A stretch of 33,042 bases of DNA from Paracoccaceae bacterium (lineage in GTDB: Bacteria > Pseudomonadota > Alphaproteobacteria > Rhodobacterales > Rhodobacteraceae): contig JAFIEF010000034.1 of assembly GCA_020832655.1 (NCBI GenBank), positions 1-33,042 of the forward strand, written 5' to 3'. Under the pieces are notes generated by a model. That model was not told the origin of the DNA. It worked only from the letters and a program-made list of their open reading frames with translations, and ran no database searches. Below are positions 7,553-15,465 of this stretch, piece after piece. Made by a program: the position numbers and the translations under genes. Numbering within the stretch: the stretch's first letter is position 1; the number at the start of each line of letters is the position of its first letter.

Positions 7553-8179
7553 TCAGGCGGGGCGCAATATACGCGCATTCCACCAGAAGATCAGCGGCGT
7601 GAACAGCGCCGTCGGCCCCAGCCAGACCAGCAGTTGCGGCACAAAGGACAGGTTCACGACTGCGGTTGCGGTGATCGTGGCGATGGTCCCGGCCAGCATC
7701 CGTGTCAGATGCCGCGCAATCCGCGCCTTGCCGATAATCGGCCCCTTCGCCCAGTCGCGCCAGTCCGACAGGGCCAGCGTCAGCCCGATGGAGCCGAAAA
7801 TCAGCACGATGACAGGTTGCGCGCCACCCCCGCCAAACAACCCGCCTAGGCCAAGCCCCATCATCACCAGCCCTGTCGCGGCCATCGCCAGCCCGCCCAG
7901 ATGGTCCGGCCAGCGCGGTTGGCCATCGCGCTGCATTGCTGCCCGCCAGCCGGTAAACACCAGATAGAAGCTGAAGATTCCGATCACGAACAGGAACAGA
8001 TTGGGGCTGATCGTCACCAGCGCGAATGTGGTCAGCGTGACTGCGAGCATGGACAGCACGTAGATATTCCCCGCCCGGCGATGCCACAGCGCGCCTTTCG
8101 CGGTCCCTATGGCGGTTCCGGCCATTGCGAGGGCCAGAAAGCCCGCAAGAATATGCAGGGTCAGGATGGCGTTGGTCAT
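7553..8179 (-). CDS. DUF2306-type polytopic membrane protein
   Basis: The 208-residue product is strongly hydrophobic, with about six to seven predicted membrane helices beginning at residue 4. The segment ALWHRRAGNIYVLSM matches the HRxxGxxY signature of DUF2306 proteins, whose function is unknown. A GGGGAG-type ribosome site precedes the ATG. It lies between an AraC regulator (192 bp upstream, same strand) and a serine hydrolase 21 bp downstream. A large palindrome at 8274-8304 sits in its probable promoter region. I infer a small membrane/periplasm module but cannot assign a reaction. Confidence 0.75.
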   Translation of the reverse strand: MTNAILTLHILAGFLALAMAGTAIGTAKGALWHRRAGNIYVLSMLAVTLTTFALVTISPNLFLFVIGIFSFYLVFTGWRAAMQRDGQPRWPDHLGGLAMAATGLVMMGLGLGGLFGGGGAQPVIVLIFGSIGLTLALSDWRDWAKGPIIGKARIARHLTRMLAGTIATITATAVVNLSFVPQLLVWLGPTALFTPLIFWWNARILRPA

Positions 8180-8273
8180 GTCGAATGCTCCCCTCTGATG
8201 TGGCGTGGTGACGATGCGCTAGCGCGCAGCGCTGCCACGGGGCCAGAGAAGTTGCATGAACAGCCGGGAAAAT

Positions 8274-8304
8274 TCGCGAACGGCATGATATGATGCGTTC
8301 GCGA
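8274..8304. promoter_or_regulatory. Large hyphenated palindrome upstream of the DUF2306 gene
   Basis: TCGCGAACG (8274-8282) and CGTTCGCGA (8296-8304) are exact inverted 9-bp arms. The 13-nt spacer itself contains the near-palindrome GCATGATATGATGC. The site lies about 95-125 bp upstream of the DUF2306 start, where a repressor operator would be expected. The regulator is unknown. Confidence 0.5.
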
Positions 8305-8328
8305 TGCGTGAATGGATCAGGACTATCG

Positions 8329-8358
8329 CCCCCCCCCGCCTGGCGGCACCGCCGGGGG
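8329..8358 (-). terminator. GC-rich hairpin after the AraC gene, containing a C9 run
   Basis: GGCGG (8342-8346) pairs with CCGCC (8349-8353), and part of a nine-C run (8329-8337) can pair with GGGGG (8354-8358). It lies just downstream of the AraC stop codon on the minus strand. There is no T tract, so termination is only suggested. Confidence 0.35.
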
Positions 8359-8371
8359 TGGGTGCCGAAAC

Positions 8372-9367
8372 TCATGCGCGATGCGCCGCTTGCCATTCGG
8401 TTGGCGCCTTGCCGGTGATACGCCGGAATTCGCGGTTGAAATTGGACTTGGTGATGAACCCGCCCTCCAGCATTGCCTCGGTCGCGCTGGCGCCGCCTCT
8501 CAGGGCCGCGCTGGCGGCACGGATGCGGTAGCCGTTGACATGGCGCGAGATATTGTCGCCCGTCACCAGATTGACCGCAGCGGACAACCGCTTTGCCGGG
8601 ACTGACAGGCGGCGCGCGAGCTGTGCAAGCGTCAGGTCCGGGTCGCGCCAGAGTTGGCGGGACTGCATGAGCGCATCAAGCCGCGCGACAAGGGCTTGAT
8701 CATCCTCGCTGGGCACACCCGCTTCAGCCGGACCTTCGGCAGCGGCATTTCCCGCCATCCGCTCTGCCGCAAGGGCCAGTAGCCCCAAGCCCAACAGGAT
8801 CGCAGATGTGCTCAGATCAATGATCACAGGTACATGCGCCGCCTGTCCCAGCGCCAGCGCAAGGGCTATGCCAAGATCACTCAGCGCTGACAGGCAAAGG
8901 GCTGCTGCCACACCGCCCCAGACAAGCCTTGGCAGCCCGCCTTGCCCCAGACGAATGCGCGGCAAATCAGGTCCGGTGTGGTGCAAGGCAAGGCCAATGG
9001 CCAGACCATATCCCGCATAGACCAGCGGGATATAGGCATCAAGCAGCAGCGACTCGGTCCCGACCAGCGCCAGCGCCAATGCAGGCGCGGCCGCATGCGC
9101 AAGATCGGTTGCGCCCAGTCGCCGGCCCATCCCGTCCGCCTTCCAGGCCAGCCATGCAAATGCGGGCAGCATCATGGCCGTGACCGGCTGCACCATCCGC
9201 GCCATTTCCAGCCCGAAATGCTGCGCCAGCGTGATGATCCCCCCTTGCAGCGCCAGCATGCCCAGCAGCGCCGCGATCCAGCTCGCGCGCCTGTCCTGCA
9301 CCATCAGGCGCAGGAAAAGGAAGCCGAGGATCAGGCTGGACACAAGCGGAAGGGGCAGGGCGATCAT
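8372..9367 (-). CDS. AraC-family regulator with N-terminal membrane domain
   Basis: The ATG at 9367 starts a 331-residue protein. About 200 N-terminal residues form six to seven hydrophobic helices (beginning LPLPLVSSLILGFLFLRL). A C-terminal AraC/XylS double helix-turn-helix includes LTLAQLARRLSVPAKRLS and ITKSNFNREFRRITGKAP. Such proteins are thought to sense a signal in the membrane and act directly on DNA. A longer reading back to 9862 would run through the divergent promoter region and is rejected. The gene diverges from a secreted hydrolase across a tandem repeat operator whose first copy is about 16 bp from the start codon, so autoregulation is likely. Confidence 0.88.
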   Translation of the reverse strand: MIALPLPLVSSLILGFLFLRLMVQDRRASWIAALLGMLALQGGIITLAQHFGLEMARMVQPVTAMMLPAFAWLAWKADGMGRRLGATDLAHAAAPALALALVGTESLLLDAYIPLVYAGYGLAIGLALHHTGPDLPRIRLGQGGLPRLVWGGVAAALCLSALSDLGIALALALGQAAHVPVIIDLSTSAILLGLGLLALAAERMAGNAAAEGPAEAGVPSEDDQALVARLDALMQSRQLWRDPDLTLAQLARRLSVPAKRLSAAVNLVTGDNISRHVNGYRIRAASAALRGGASATEAMLEGGFITKSNFNREFRRITGKAPTEWQAAHRA

Positions 9368-9382
9368 GGCCGATTGGTAGTC

Positions 9383-9419
9383 CTCGAACCGGTTTTGCAC
9401 AAGCTCGAACCGGTTCGAG
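9383..9419. promoter_or_regulatory. Tandem AraC-type operator between the regulator and the hydrolase
   Basis: CTCGAACCGGTT occurs at 9383-9394 and again at 9404-9415, exactly 21 bp apart (two helical turns). The second copy extends to the perfect palindrome CTCGAACCGGTTCGAG (9404-9419). Direct repeats about 21 bp apart are classic AraC-family dimer sites. I infer control of both divergent genes. Confidence 0.65.
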
Positions 9420-9478
9420 GGCGCGGGGCAGAAGCTGCCTGTGTCACACGCAAAGCATCGCATCATTGGAGAGAATTC

Positions 9479-10495
9479 ATGAAACACCTGGCTCTTGCCA
9501 CCCTGCTGGCGCTCGCCCCTTCCATTCTGCATGCCCAGAATGCGGGCCTGCGCGAAGGTTCCTTGCACGCGCCCCATCATGGGCGCGATATGGGCATTGC
9601 GTTGTGGTATCCTGCGCCCGAAAACAGCCCGACCCGTGACTTTGGCGGCAACCCTGTGTTTCAGCCGATCAAAGTCGCGGTGGGGGCGGACCCATTGCCG
9701 GGCCACTATCCGCTGGTGCTGATGTCGCATGGTCTGGGCGGGCAGTATCGCGCGCTTGGATGGCTGGCCGCGGGGCTGGCGCAATCGGGTGCCATTGTGG
9801 TGGCCGTCAATCACCCCAACAGCACGGTTGGCGATTTCGACATGCAGGCCGGGCTTGCACACTGGACCCGCGCGCAGGATCTGTCACTGGCGCTGGATCA
9901 CCTGCTGGCCGATCCGCTGCTTGCAGGGCTGATCGACCCCGACCGCGTGGCAGCATTTGGCTTTTCCTATGGCGGCTGGACAGCACTGTCGCTGGGTGGG
10001 GTGCGGGGCAATCTTGCAGGCTACGCTGCACATTGCGCGGACGCACCGACGCGGCATTGCGCGGATATCGCGCAGGTGGGCGCTGATCTGGGTGCGCTGG
10101 ACGCAACGCTTTGGGATGGCGGTTATGCCGACGGGCGCATCGGCAAGGTCGTGGCCATCGACCCCGGCCTGACCTATGGCCTGACGCCAGAGGATGTGGC
10201 GGAACTGGCTTCGCCGACCTTGCTGATCCAGCTTGGCGAAGGCGCTGACAGGCTTGATGCAACCGACATGTCAGCGCAGGGCAGCAACCTGACGGGCCTA
10301 TTGCCTCAGGCAAAGCTGGTCGAAATTGCGCCCGCTGCCCATTTCTCTGTCCTGCCGCTCTGTACGGAGATTGGCGCGCTGATCCTGGAGGAAGAAGGCG
10401 ATGACCCGGTCTGCACCGACCCACAGGGTGCCGACCGTGCGGCGATTCATGCGCAGGTGCTTGAGAGCGTGAAACAGTACCTGAAGCTTGACTGA
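9479..10495 (+). CDS. Secreted alpha/beta hydrolase (dienelactone hydrolase-like)
   Basis: The ATG at 9479 follows GGAGAG at 9468-9473 and begins a clear signal peptide (MKHLALATLLALAPSILHA, cleavage after residue 19). The mature part is an alpha/beta hydrolase: oxyanion-loop segment SHGLGG (83-88), nucleophile elbow G161-F-S163-Y-G, a probable acid at D257 or D260, and H288 in APAAHFS. It also has a pair of cysteines around 186-194. The whole resembles periplasmic dienelactone-hydrolase/lipase-like proteins annotated as predicted dienelactone hydrolases. It probably hydrolyses esters or lactones in the periplasm, but the substrate is unknown. It diverges from the AraC regulator. Confidence 0.85.
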   Translation: MKHLALATLLALAPSILHAQNAGLREGSLHAPHHGRDMGIALWYPAPENSPTRDFGGNPVFQPIKVAVGADPLPGHYPLVLMSHGLGGQYRALGWLAAGLAQSGAIVVAVNHPNSTVGDFDMQAGLAHWTRAQDLSLALDHLLADPLLAGLIDPDRVAAFGFSYGGWTALSLGGVRGNLAGYAAHCADAPTRHCADIAQVGADLGALDATLWDGGYADGRIGKVVAIDPGLTYGLTPEDVAELASPTLLIQLGEGADRLDATDMSAQGSNLTGLLPQAKLVEIAPAAHFSVLPLCTEIGALILEEEGDDPVCTDPQGADRAAIHAQVLESVKQYLKLD

Positions 10496-10536
10496 CACTG
10501 TTGTCGCCATCTTCCGGAAAGCGGTTGCCGATCTGA

Positions 10537-10551
10537 TGCCCGAGGCGGGCA
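10537..10551. terminator. Small hairpin between convergent genes
   Basis: TGCCCG and CGGGCA form a perfect 6-bp stem around a 3-nt loop, between the stop codons of the hydrolase and the methyltransferase. No T tract follows on either strand, so bidirectional termination is a weak inference. Confidence 0.35.
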
Positions 10552-10602
10552 AGACCCCGATAGCTGTAAACATACGCGTTGGCATCAGGCAGGCCCGGAT
10601 CA

Positions 10603-11241
10603 TCACCGTTTGCGCGCCACGATATAGGGTCGGATATCCTTGCCTTTGGTCGTGTGGGCTTCTGTGGCGACGATCTGGAAGCCTGCGGCAAGTATCCGCG
10701 CACTCAGTTCTTCCCTGCGGATAATCGCGACGAAAGGCGCTTTGCCAACCGCGCGCATCGCAGGCAGCAAGATCTGCCGGATGAGGAAGTTCATCTCGCC
10801 AACGCAGGGGGTTTTGGAAATGAACAATCCGTCAGGTTCGAGCATGTCATGAATGCGCTGCAAGGTGTCGGGCAAATCGCGCACAAGATGCAGATAGTTG
10901 AAGCCAAGGACGGCAGTGAACTGCGCCTCCAGATTGGTGAGGGACTGCGCTGTTTCGGTGCGGAATGTCAGCCCGGTGATGGCGCCGGGCACCTGTTTTC
11001 CGGTCGCGATTGCGATCATTTGGGGCGAGATATCCGTGGCCAGGTAGCTTTGCACGGTATCTGCCAGCCGCAATGCGGTTGTTCCCGTCCCGCAGCCCAG
11101 TTCCAGAACCCGGTCTTTGGGCTTCAACAGGGCGCGGGTGCGCTCCAGCGAACGCTCATATCCGCCGGGATCGGCGATCTTTGACTTGGCGTATTTCGGT
11201 GCGGATCGGTCCCAGAAATGCGCATCGCTTGCATCTGCCAT
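10603..11241 (-). CDS. SAM-dependent methyltransferase (small-molecule type)
   Basis: The start at ATG 11241 has GGAGA about ten bases upstream. The 212-residue protein carries motif I VLELGCGTGTTALRLA (45-60), the acidic strand-2 residue in YLATDIS (67-72), and a typical class I layout to the end. FWDRSAPKYAKSKIADP at the N-terminus is characteristic of a ubiquinone/methyltransferase-11-like group. It is probably a soluble enzyme acting on a small or lipid substrate that cannot be named. It converges with the hydrolase gene and has no obvious operon partner. Confidence 0.85.
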   Translation of the reverse strand: MADASDAHFWDRSAPKYAKSKIADPGGYERSLERTRALLKPKDRVLELGCGTGTTALRLADTVQSYLATDISPQMIAIATGKQVPGAITGLTFRTETAQSLTNLEAQFTAVLGFNYLHLVRDLPDTLQRIHDMLEPDGLFISKTPCVGEMNFLIRQILLPAMRAVGKAPFVAIIRREELSARILAAGFQIVATEAHTTKGKDIRPYIVARKR

Positions 11242-11815
11242 GATGTGGTCTCCTATGCGGCAGGACATAGAATATGCACATAAGTTGAAAATTGCCGAAA
11301 TGCGAAGGAATGTTATGCAGCAGCGCATGAAGGAAGCGGGCTGGAACCATAGGGACATCTGGCTTGGGCGGCTTCCAGGCAGGCCTCCCGATGAAAAGTC
11401 AGTCGCTGGAAAAATGCCGTGGCAGCTCACAATCTCGTTCATGATCGCGTGTCCGAACATGACCGCGACACCATCACCCGCGACCCGCCCGAGGCGGCGT
11501 TTGCGACCCTCTGTGCCCTGACGCCCGTGTTGCCGTGCGATGCCGAGGATAGCTCGGCGACCGGGCTGGCTGCTGAACAGCGCTTGAGACTGATCGGCCA
11601 AACCTTTGGCTGCATCGCACCGCGTCGTTTTCGGGGGCGGCGTGACTGGTTTCGCAGGCGCCGCACTTTCCTTGTATTTGAGGGGGTGAAGCGCTACCGG
11701 TCAGAAGAATGCGGGGTTCGCCGCGCATCCGCGGTGTACCGGCGACATGCTGCGAATTGAGGCATATGATCCGATGCGCGTATCCCCGGCCAAGTTCTGT
11801 TGATTTCCCGCTTGC
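11242..11815. other. Long intergenic region before the EPS locus
   Basis: About 570 bp separate the methyltransferase start from the EPS operator sites. Open frames occur on both strands, but none has a ribosome site or recognisable sequence. I see no RNA gene. The stretch may hold old gene debris as well as promoters for the methyltransferase and the EPS regulator. Confidence 0.35.
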
Positions 11816-11852
11816 ATGCTCGGTGCCGAGCATATAACGCTCAAGATTGAGC
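11816..11852. promoter_or_regulatory. Twin inverted-repeat operators upstream of the EPS regulator
   Basis: ATGCTCGG-TG-CCGAGCAT (11816-11833) and GCTCAA-GA-TTGAGC (11839-11852) are two inverted repeats with the same 2-nt spacer and a shared GCTC half-site core. Their centres are exactly 21 bp apart. TATAAC at 11833-11838, a possible -10 box, lies between them. I infer operators for the MarR-type regulator encoded about 95 bp downstream. Confidence 0.55.
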
Positions 11853-11947
11853 AATCGCATAAATTCCGCCGCACATCTGGCGCCGACACTATCATGGCCC
11901 CGCATCGGCAGTTCTTGTGCGGTACCCTGCGAGAAAGCACGCCATTC

Positions 11948-12334
11948 ATGACCACTCAACGAAACAAGCTGCGCGAGGATGTGAAGTTCCGCATCCTGCG
12001 CCTGCTTCAGGACAACCCCGAGATGAGCCAGCGCGCATTGGCACGGGAAGTGGGGATCAGCACCGGGGGCATTCATTATGTTCTGAATGCGCTGGTCGAA
12101 AAGGGGATGCTGAAACTGTCGAATTTCACCGTGGCCGAAGACAAGCGGCGATATGCCTATGTCCTTACGCCCTCTGGCATTGCGGAACGTGTTCGGCTGA
12201 CACGGCGCTTCATGATCCGCAAAATGGCAGAATATGAAGCACTCAAGGCCGAGATCGAGGAAGTTGGCGCCGAATTGTCCGAACAGGAAATGGACCAGAT
12301 CAGGGCCGATCTGCGAACGGGGAATTCAGCATGA
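11948..12334 (+). CDS. MarR-family EPS-associated transcriptional regulator
   Basis: The 128-residue protein has a winged helix at about residues 10-80: FRILRLLQDNPEMSQRALAR, the recognition helix in ISTGGIHYVLNAL, and the wing AEDKRRYAYVLTPSGI. A helical tail contains MAEYEALKAEIEEVG. This is the pattern of the MarR EPS-associated regulator family that sits beside exopolysaccharide loci. The ATG at 11948 gives the family's normal length; upstream in-frame starts at 11894 and 11816 would add unrelated sequence and run into the operators. It is the first gene of the EPS run and probably controls it through the twin operators. Confidence 0.87.
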   Translation: MTTQRNKLREDVKFRILRLLQDNPEMSQRALAREVGISTGGIHYVLNALVEKGMLKLSNFTVAEDKRRYAYVLTPSGIAERVRLTRRFMIRKMAEYEALKAEIEEVGAELSEQEMDQIRADLRTGNSA

Positions 12335-12427
12335 TGATAATTCGGGTGAATCCGTGCTTGGGTAAAGTCATGTTGCCGGTCGCCGCCACAGTGTCGATTG
12401 CGTCTGATTGATGAGGTTCTGACCATC

Positions 12428-13840
12428 ATGCCCCCTTCTTTCGGCACCAGCGGCCTGCGCGGTCTTGTCACGGAGCTGACCGATGATCTGATCACCGATA
12501 TGGTGCGGGCCTATCTGGTGGCTTGCGCGCATGGCGGGGCAGTCATGGTGGGATGGGATTTGCGCGACTCCTCGCCCGCGATTGCCCGGACTGTGCTGAT
12601 GGCCATAAGTGCCGCCGGGGTGCAGCCCATTCGTGCGGGGGCTGTGCCAACCCCGGCCCTTGCGCTGGCTGCGGCCACACGTGGTTGCGGTGCGATCATG
12701 GTCACTGGCAGCCATATCCCGGCAGATCGCAACGGGCTGAAATTCTACACAATCACGGGCGAGATTTCCAAACAGGACGAACAGGCCATTCTGGCGGCCT
12801 CTGGCCAGACCTGGCCAAAGGCGCAGGCACAGCCTGAGGTGATCGAGGCCCCCGAGACTGCGTCTGCCTATGTGGCCCGCTATGTCTCAGCTTATGGGCC
12901 AGAGGCGCTGGCGGGCCTGCGCATCGGCGTCTATCAGCACAGTTCGGTCGCGCGGGATCTGATGATGGATGTCTTTGCGGGCCTTGGGGCCGTGCCGGTG
13001 GCGCTGGCGCGTGCCGATCATTTCATCCCGGTCGATACCGAAGCCGTCGCGCCCGAGACCCGCGCGCAACTGGCCCAATGGTGCGCGCAGCATCGGCTGG
13101 ATGCGCTGGTTTCGACCGATGGCGATGCTGACCGCCCGCTATTGTGCGATGCGCAAGGGCAAGTGGTGCCGGGTGATGTGCTGGGTGTGCTGACGGCCCG
13201 CGCGCTGGGGGGCAAAGTGGTGTGCACGCCGGTGTCATCCAATTCGATGGTCGATCTGATCCCCGATTTCGATGCCGTGCACCGCACGCGCATCGGCTCG
13301 CCCCATGTGATTGCCGCGATGGAGAAGGCGCTTGCCGCTGATCGGGCTGCGAAGGTGGTCGGATACGAGGCCAATGGCGGCTTCCTGCTGGGCTTTGCCG
13401 CTGATGGCCCTGCCGGGCCGCTGCCCCCGCTGATGACCCGCGATTGCCTGCTGCCGGTGATCGCCCCCTTGGCTGCGGCCCACGCGGTCGGGCAGGGGAT
13501 CGCCAGTGCGGTGGAAAGCTTGCCCGCGCGCTTCACGGCTGCCGACCGGGTGCAACAGGTTCCGACCGATGCCTCCAGCGCCTTCATTTCCAGCTTGCAG
13601 GCTGATGCTGAGGCGCGCGCCAGGTTTTTCGAGGCAGGCTGCCCAGAGGCCGGTCTGGACCTGACCGACGGGTTGCGTGTGAGTTTTGCAGGCGGACAGA
13701 TCGTTCATTTGCGCCCCTCGGGCAATGCGCCGGAATGCCGCTGCTATGCCGAAGCCGCAACGCACCAAGAGGCAGAACATCTGGTGCGCTATCATCTGAA
13801 AAAGCTGCGCGCCGTGCTGACTGAAGGAGGGAACGCCTGA
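12428..13840 (+). CDS. manB: Phosphomannomutase
   Basis: This 470-residue alpha-D-phosphohexomutase should convert mannose-6-phosphate to mannose-1-phosphate for GDP-mannose. All four active-site loops are visible: phosphoserine S95 in TGSHIP, metal loop D231-G-D233-A-D235-R, sugar-specificity loop YEANGG (313-318), and phosphate loop RPSGNAPECR near the C-terminus. ATG 12428 is chosen because the family begins close to the FGTSGLRG segment, and GAGG lies about 13 bases upstream. It is separated by 191 bp from manC. Equivalent names are cpsG, rfbK and exoC-like; activity on glucose phosphates cannot be excluded. Confidence 0.9.
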   Translation: MPPSFGTSGLRGLVTELTDDLITDMVRAYLVACAHGGAVMVGWDLRDSSPAIARTVLMAISAAGVQPIRAGAVPTPALALAAATRGCGAIMVTGSHIPADRNGLKFYTITGEISKQDEQAILAASGQTWPKAQAQPEVIEAPETASAYVARYVSAYGPEALAGLRIGVYQHSSVARDLMMDVFAGLGAVPVALARADHFIPVDTEAVAPETRAQLAQWCAQHRLDALVSTDGDADRPLLCDAQGQVVPGDVLGVLTARALGGKVVCTPVSSNSMVDLIPDFDAVHRTRIGSPHVIAAMEKALAADRAAKVVGYEANGGFLLGFAADGPAGPLPPLMTRDCLLPVIAPLAAAHAVGQGIASAVESLPARFTAADRVQQVPTDASSAFISSLQADAEARARFFEAGCPEAGLDLTDGLRVSFAGGQIVHLRPSGNAPECRCYAEAATHQEAEHLVRYHLKKLRAVLTEGGNA

Positions 13841-14031
13841 CCGGGCTTGTCTGACAGGCAGATATTCGCCTGATTCTGTCGCATTGGTGGCGCGTTGCCG
13901 CGATGCAGAAACAATTCCTGTTCGGCATCTTGACGACATGCCCGGCAGAGTGACAAGACCAGATGCGCGGGCGGCATTTTCTGCCCCTGCGACACGGATT
14001 GTGAAACAATGGTGCTTGGGATCGAAATGAT

Positions 14032-15465
14032 ATGATTACTCCTGTTATCCTGTGCGGCGGGTCGGGCACGCGGCTATGGCCGCTGTCGCGCAAAGCCTAT
14101 CCGAAACAATTCGTACCGCTTGTGGGGGAAAACACCCTGTTTCAGGCCTCGGTGCTTCGTGCCAGCGGGGATGGCTTTGGTCGGCCGCTTGTGATCACGA
14201 ATTCCGATTTCCGTTTCATTGTTCAGGACCAACTGGCCGGGGTTGGTCTGTCGGCGCAGGCCATCCTGATCGAACCCGATGCACGCAACACGGCGCCTGC
14301 TGTGCTGGCCGCAGCCTTGCACGCGCATCAAACCGACCCTGACGCTGTGCTGCTGGTCGCGCCTTCAGATCATGTCGTGCCCGATACCGCAGCCTTTGTC
14401 GCCGCTGTTCAGGCGGGCATGGCGGCGGTCGAACAGGGCCGTCTGGTGACATTCGGCATTCAGCCCGGCTATCCTGAAACCGGCTATGGCTATCTGGAAT
14501 TGGCGCAAGACCCGAAAGGTCAAGCTGGGCCAGTCGCGCTGTCGCGTTTTGTCGAAAAACCCGATGCCGCGCGCGCGGCAGAGATGCTGGAAAGCGCAAA
14601 CTACCTATGGAATTCCGGCATCTTCCTGTTCCGCGCAACCGACATTATTGCCGCATTTCGTCAGCACATGCCCGACATGCTGGGTCAGGTCACACAAGCC
14701 GTGGCGGACGCGCAGGAAGATATCGGCTTTCTGCGACTGGCGCCTGCGCCTTGGGCGCAGCTTGAAGATATATCAATCGACCATGCGGTGATGGAAAAGG
14801 CCGACAACCTGTCTGTTGTGCCTTTCGCGGCGGGCTGGTCCGATCTGGGCGGCTGGGATGCGGTGTGGCGCGAAGGGGTGCGCGATGCGCAAGGCGTGCA
14901 TATATCCGGCGCGGCCACGGCGATTGATTGCAAAGATGCGCTGTTGCGATCGGACAGCGATGATCTGGAACTTGTGGGCATCGGGCTGAAGGACATGGTC
15001 GTCATTGCCATGAATGATGCTGTTCTGGTGGCCGACAAGTCCCGCGCGCAGGATGTGAAGCTGGCCGTCGCGGCGCTGAAGAAGAAGGGCGCGAAACAGG
15101 CCACCGATCTGCCCAAGGATCACCGCCCCTGGGGCTGGTTCGAAAGCCTTGCCGTTGGCGCGCGCTTTCAGGTCAAGCGCATTCATGTGAACCCCGGCGC
15201 CGCGCTGTCGCTGCAAAGCCATGTTCACCGATCTGAACATTGGATCGTGGTTGAAGGCACGGCCAAGGTCACGGTGGATAATGAAACGCGTCTGGTCACG
15301 GAAAATCAATCCATCTACATTCCGCTTGGGGCCGTGCACCGCATGGAAAACCCCGGCAAACTGCCAATGGTTCTGATCGAGGTGCAGACCGGGTCTTATG
15401 TCGGCGAAGATGACATTATCCGCTATGACGACAGATACGCGCGCGGACAGGGGGCGAAAGGATGA
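14032..15465 (+). CDS. manC: Mannose-1-phosphate guanylyltransferase / mannose-6-phosphate isomerase
   Basis: This is a bifunctional 477-residue enzyme. The N-terminal nucleotidyltransferase has GGSGTRLWPLSR (9-20), FVEKP (173-177) and NSGIFLF (194-200), and makes GDP-mannose from GTP and mannose-1-phosphate. The C-terminal cupin (from about 365; PWGWFESL, then HVHRSEHWIVVEGTA) is the type II phosphomannose isomerase, which supplies mannose-6-phosphate from fructose-6-phosphate. Length and order are those of CpsB/XanB/AlgA. It overlaps the following glycosyltransferase start by 4 bp, so the two are translationally coupled. With manB, gmd and fcl it completes GDP-L-fucose synthesis. Confidence 0.95.
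   Translation: MITPVILCGGSGTRLWPLSRKAYPKQFVPLVGENTLFQASVLRASGDGFGRPLVITNSDFRFIVQDQLAGVGLSAQAILIEPDARNTAPAVLAAALHAHQTDPDAVLLVAPSDHVVPDTAAFVAAVQAGMAAVEQGRLVTFGIQPGYPETGYGYLELAQDPKGQAGPVALSRFVEKPDAARAAEMLESANYLWNSGIFLFRATDIIAAFRQHMPDMLGQVTQAVADAQEDIGFLRLAPAPWAQLEDISIDHAVMEKADNLSVVPFAAGWSDLGGWDAVWREGVRDAQGVHISGAATAIDCKDALLRSDSDDLELVGIGLKDMVVIAMNDAVLVADKSRAQDVKLAVAALKKKGAKQATDLPKDHRPWGWFESLAVGARFQVKRIHVNPGAALSLQSHVHRSEHWIVVEGTAKVTVDNETRLVTENQSIYIPLGAVHRMENPGKLPMVLIEVQTGSYVGEDDIIRYDDRYARGQGAKG

Noticed and set aside
8329-8337. Nine-C homopolymer as a phase-variation switch
   Set aside because: It lies outside coding sequence, downstream of the AraC stop and far from the next start, so slippage would not shift a frame.
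8942-9478. Plus-strand upstream extension of the alpha/beta hydrolase
   Set aside because: The extension is antisense to the AraC gene, while ATG 9479 has GGAGAG and a clear signal peptide.
8372-9862. Long reading of the AraC gene starting at 9862
   Set aside because: The extension covers the divergent promoter, the repeat operator and the first third of the secreted hydrolase. The ATG at 9367 gives a normal membrane-domain start.
13855-13872. CAGGC/GCCTG hairpin in the gap between manB and manC
   Set aside because: Only five base pairs and no T tract. An internal terminator or leader structure is not supported.
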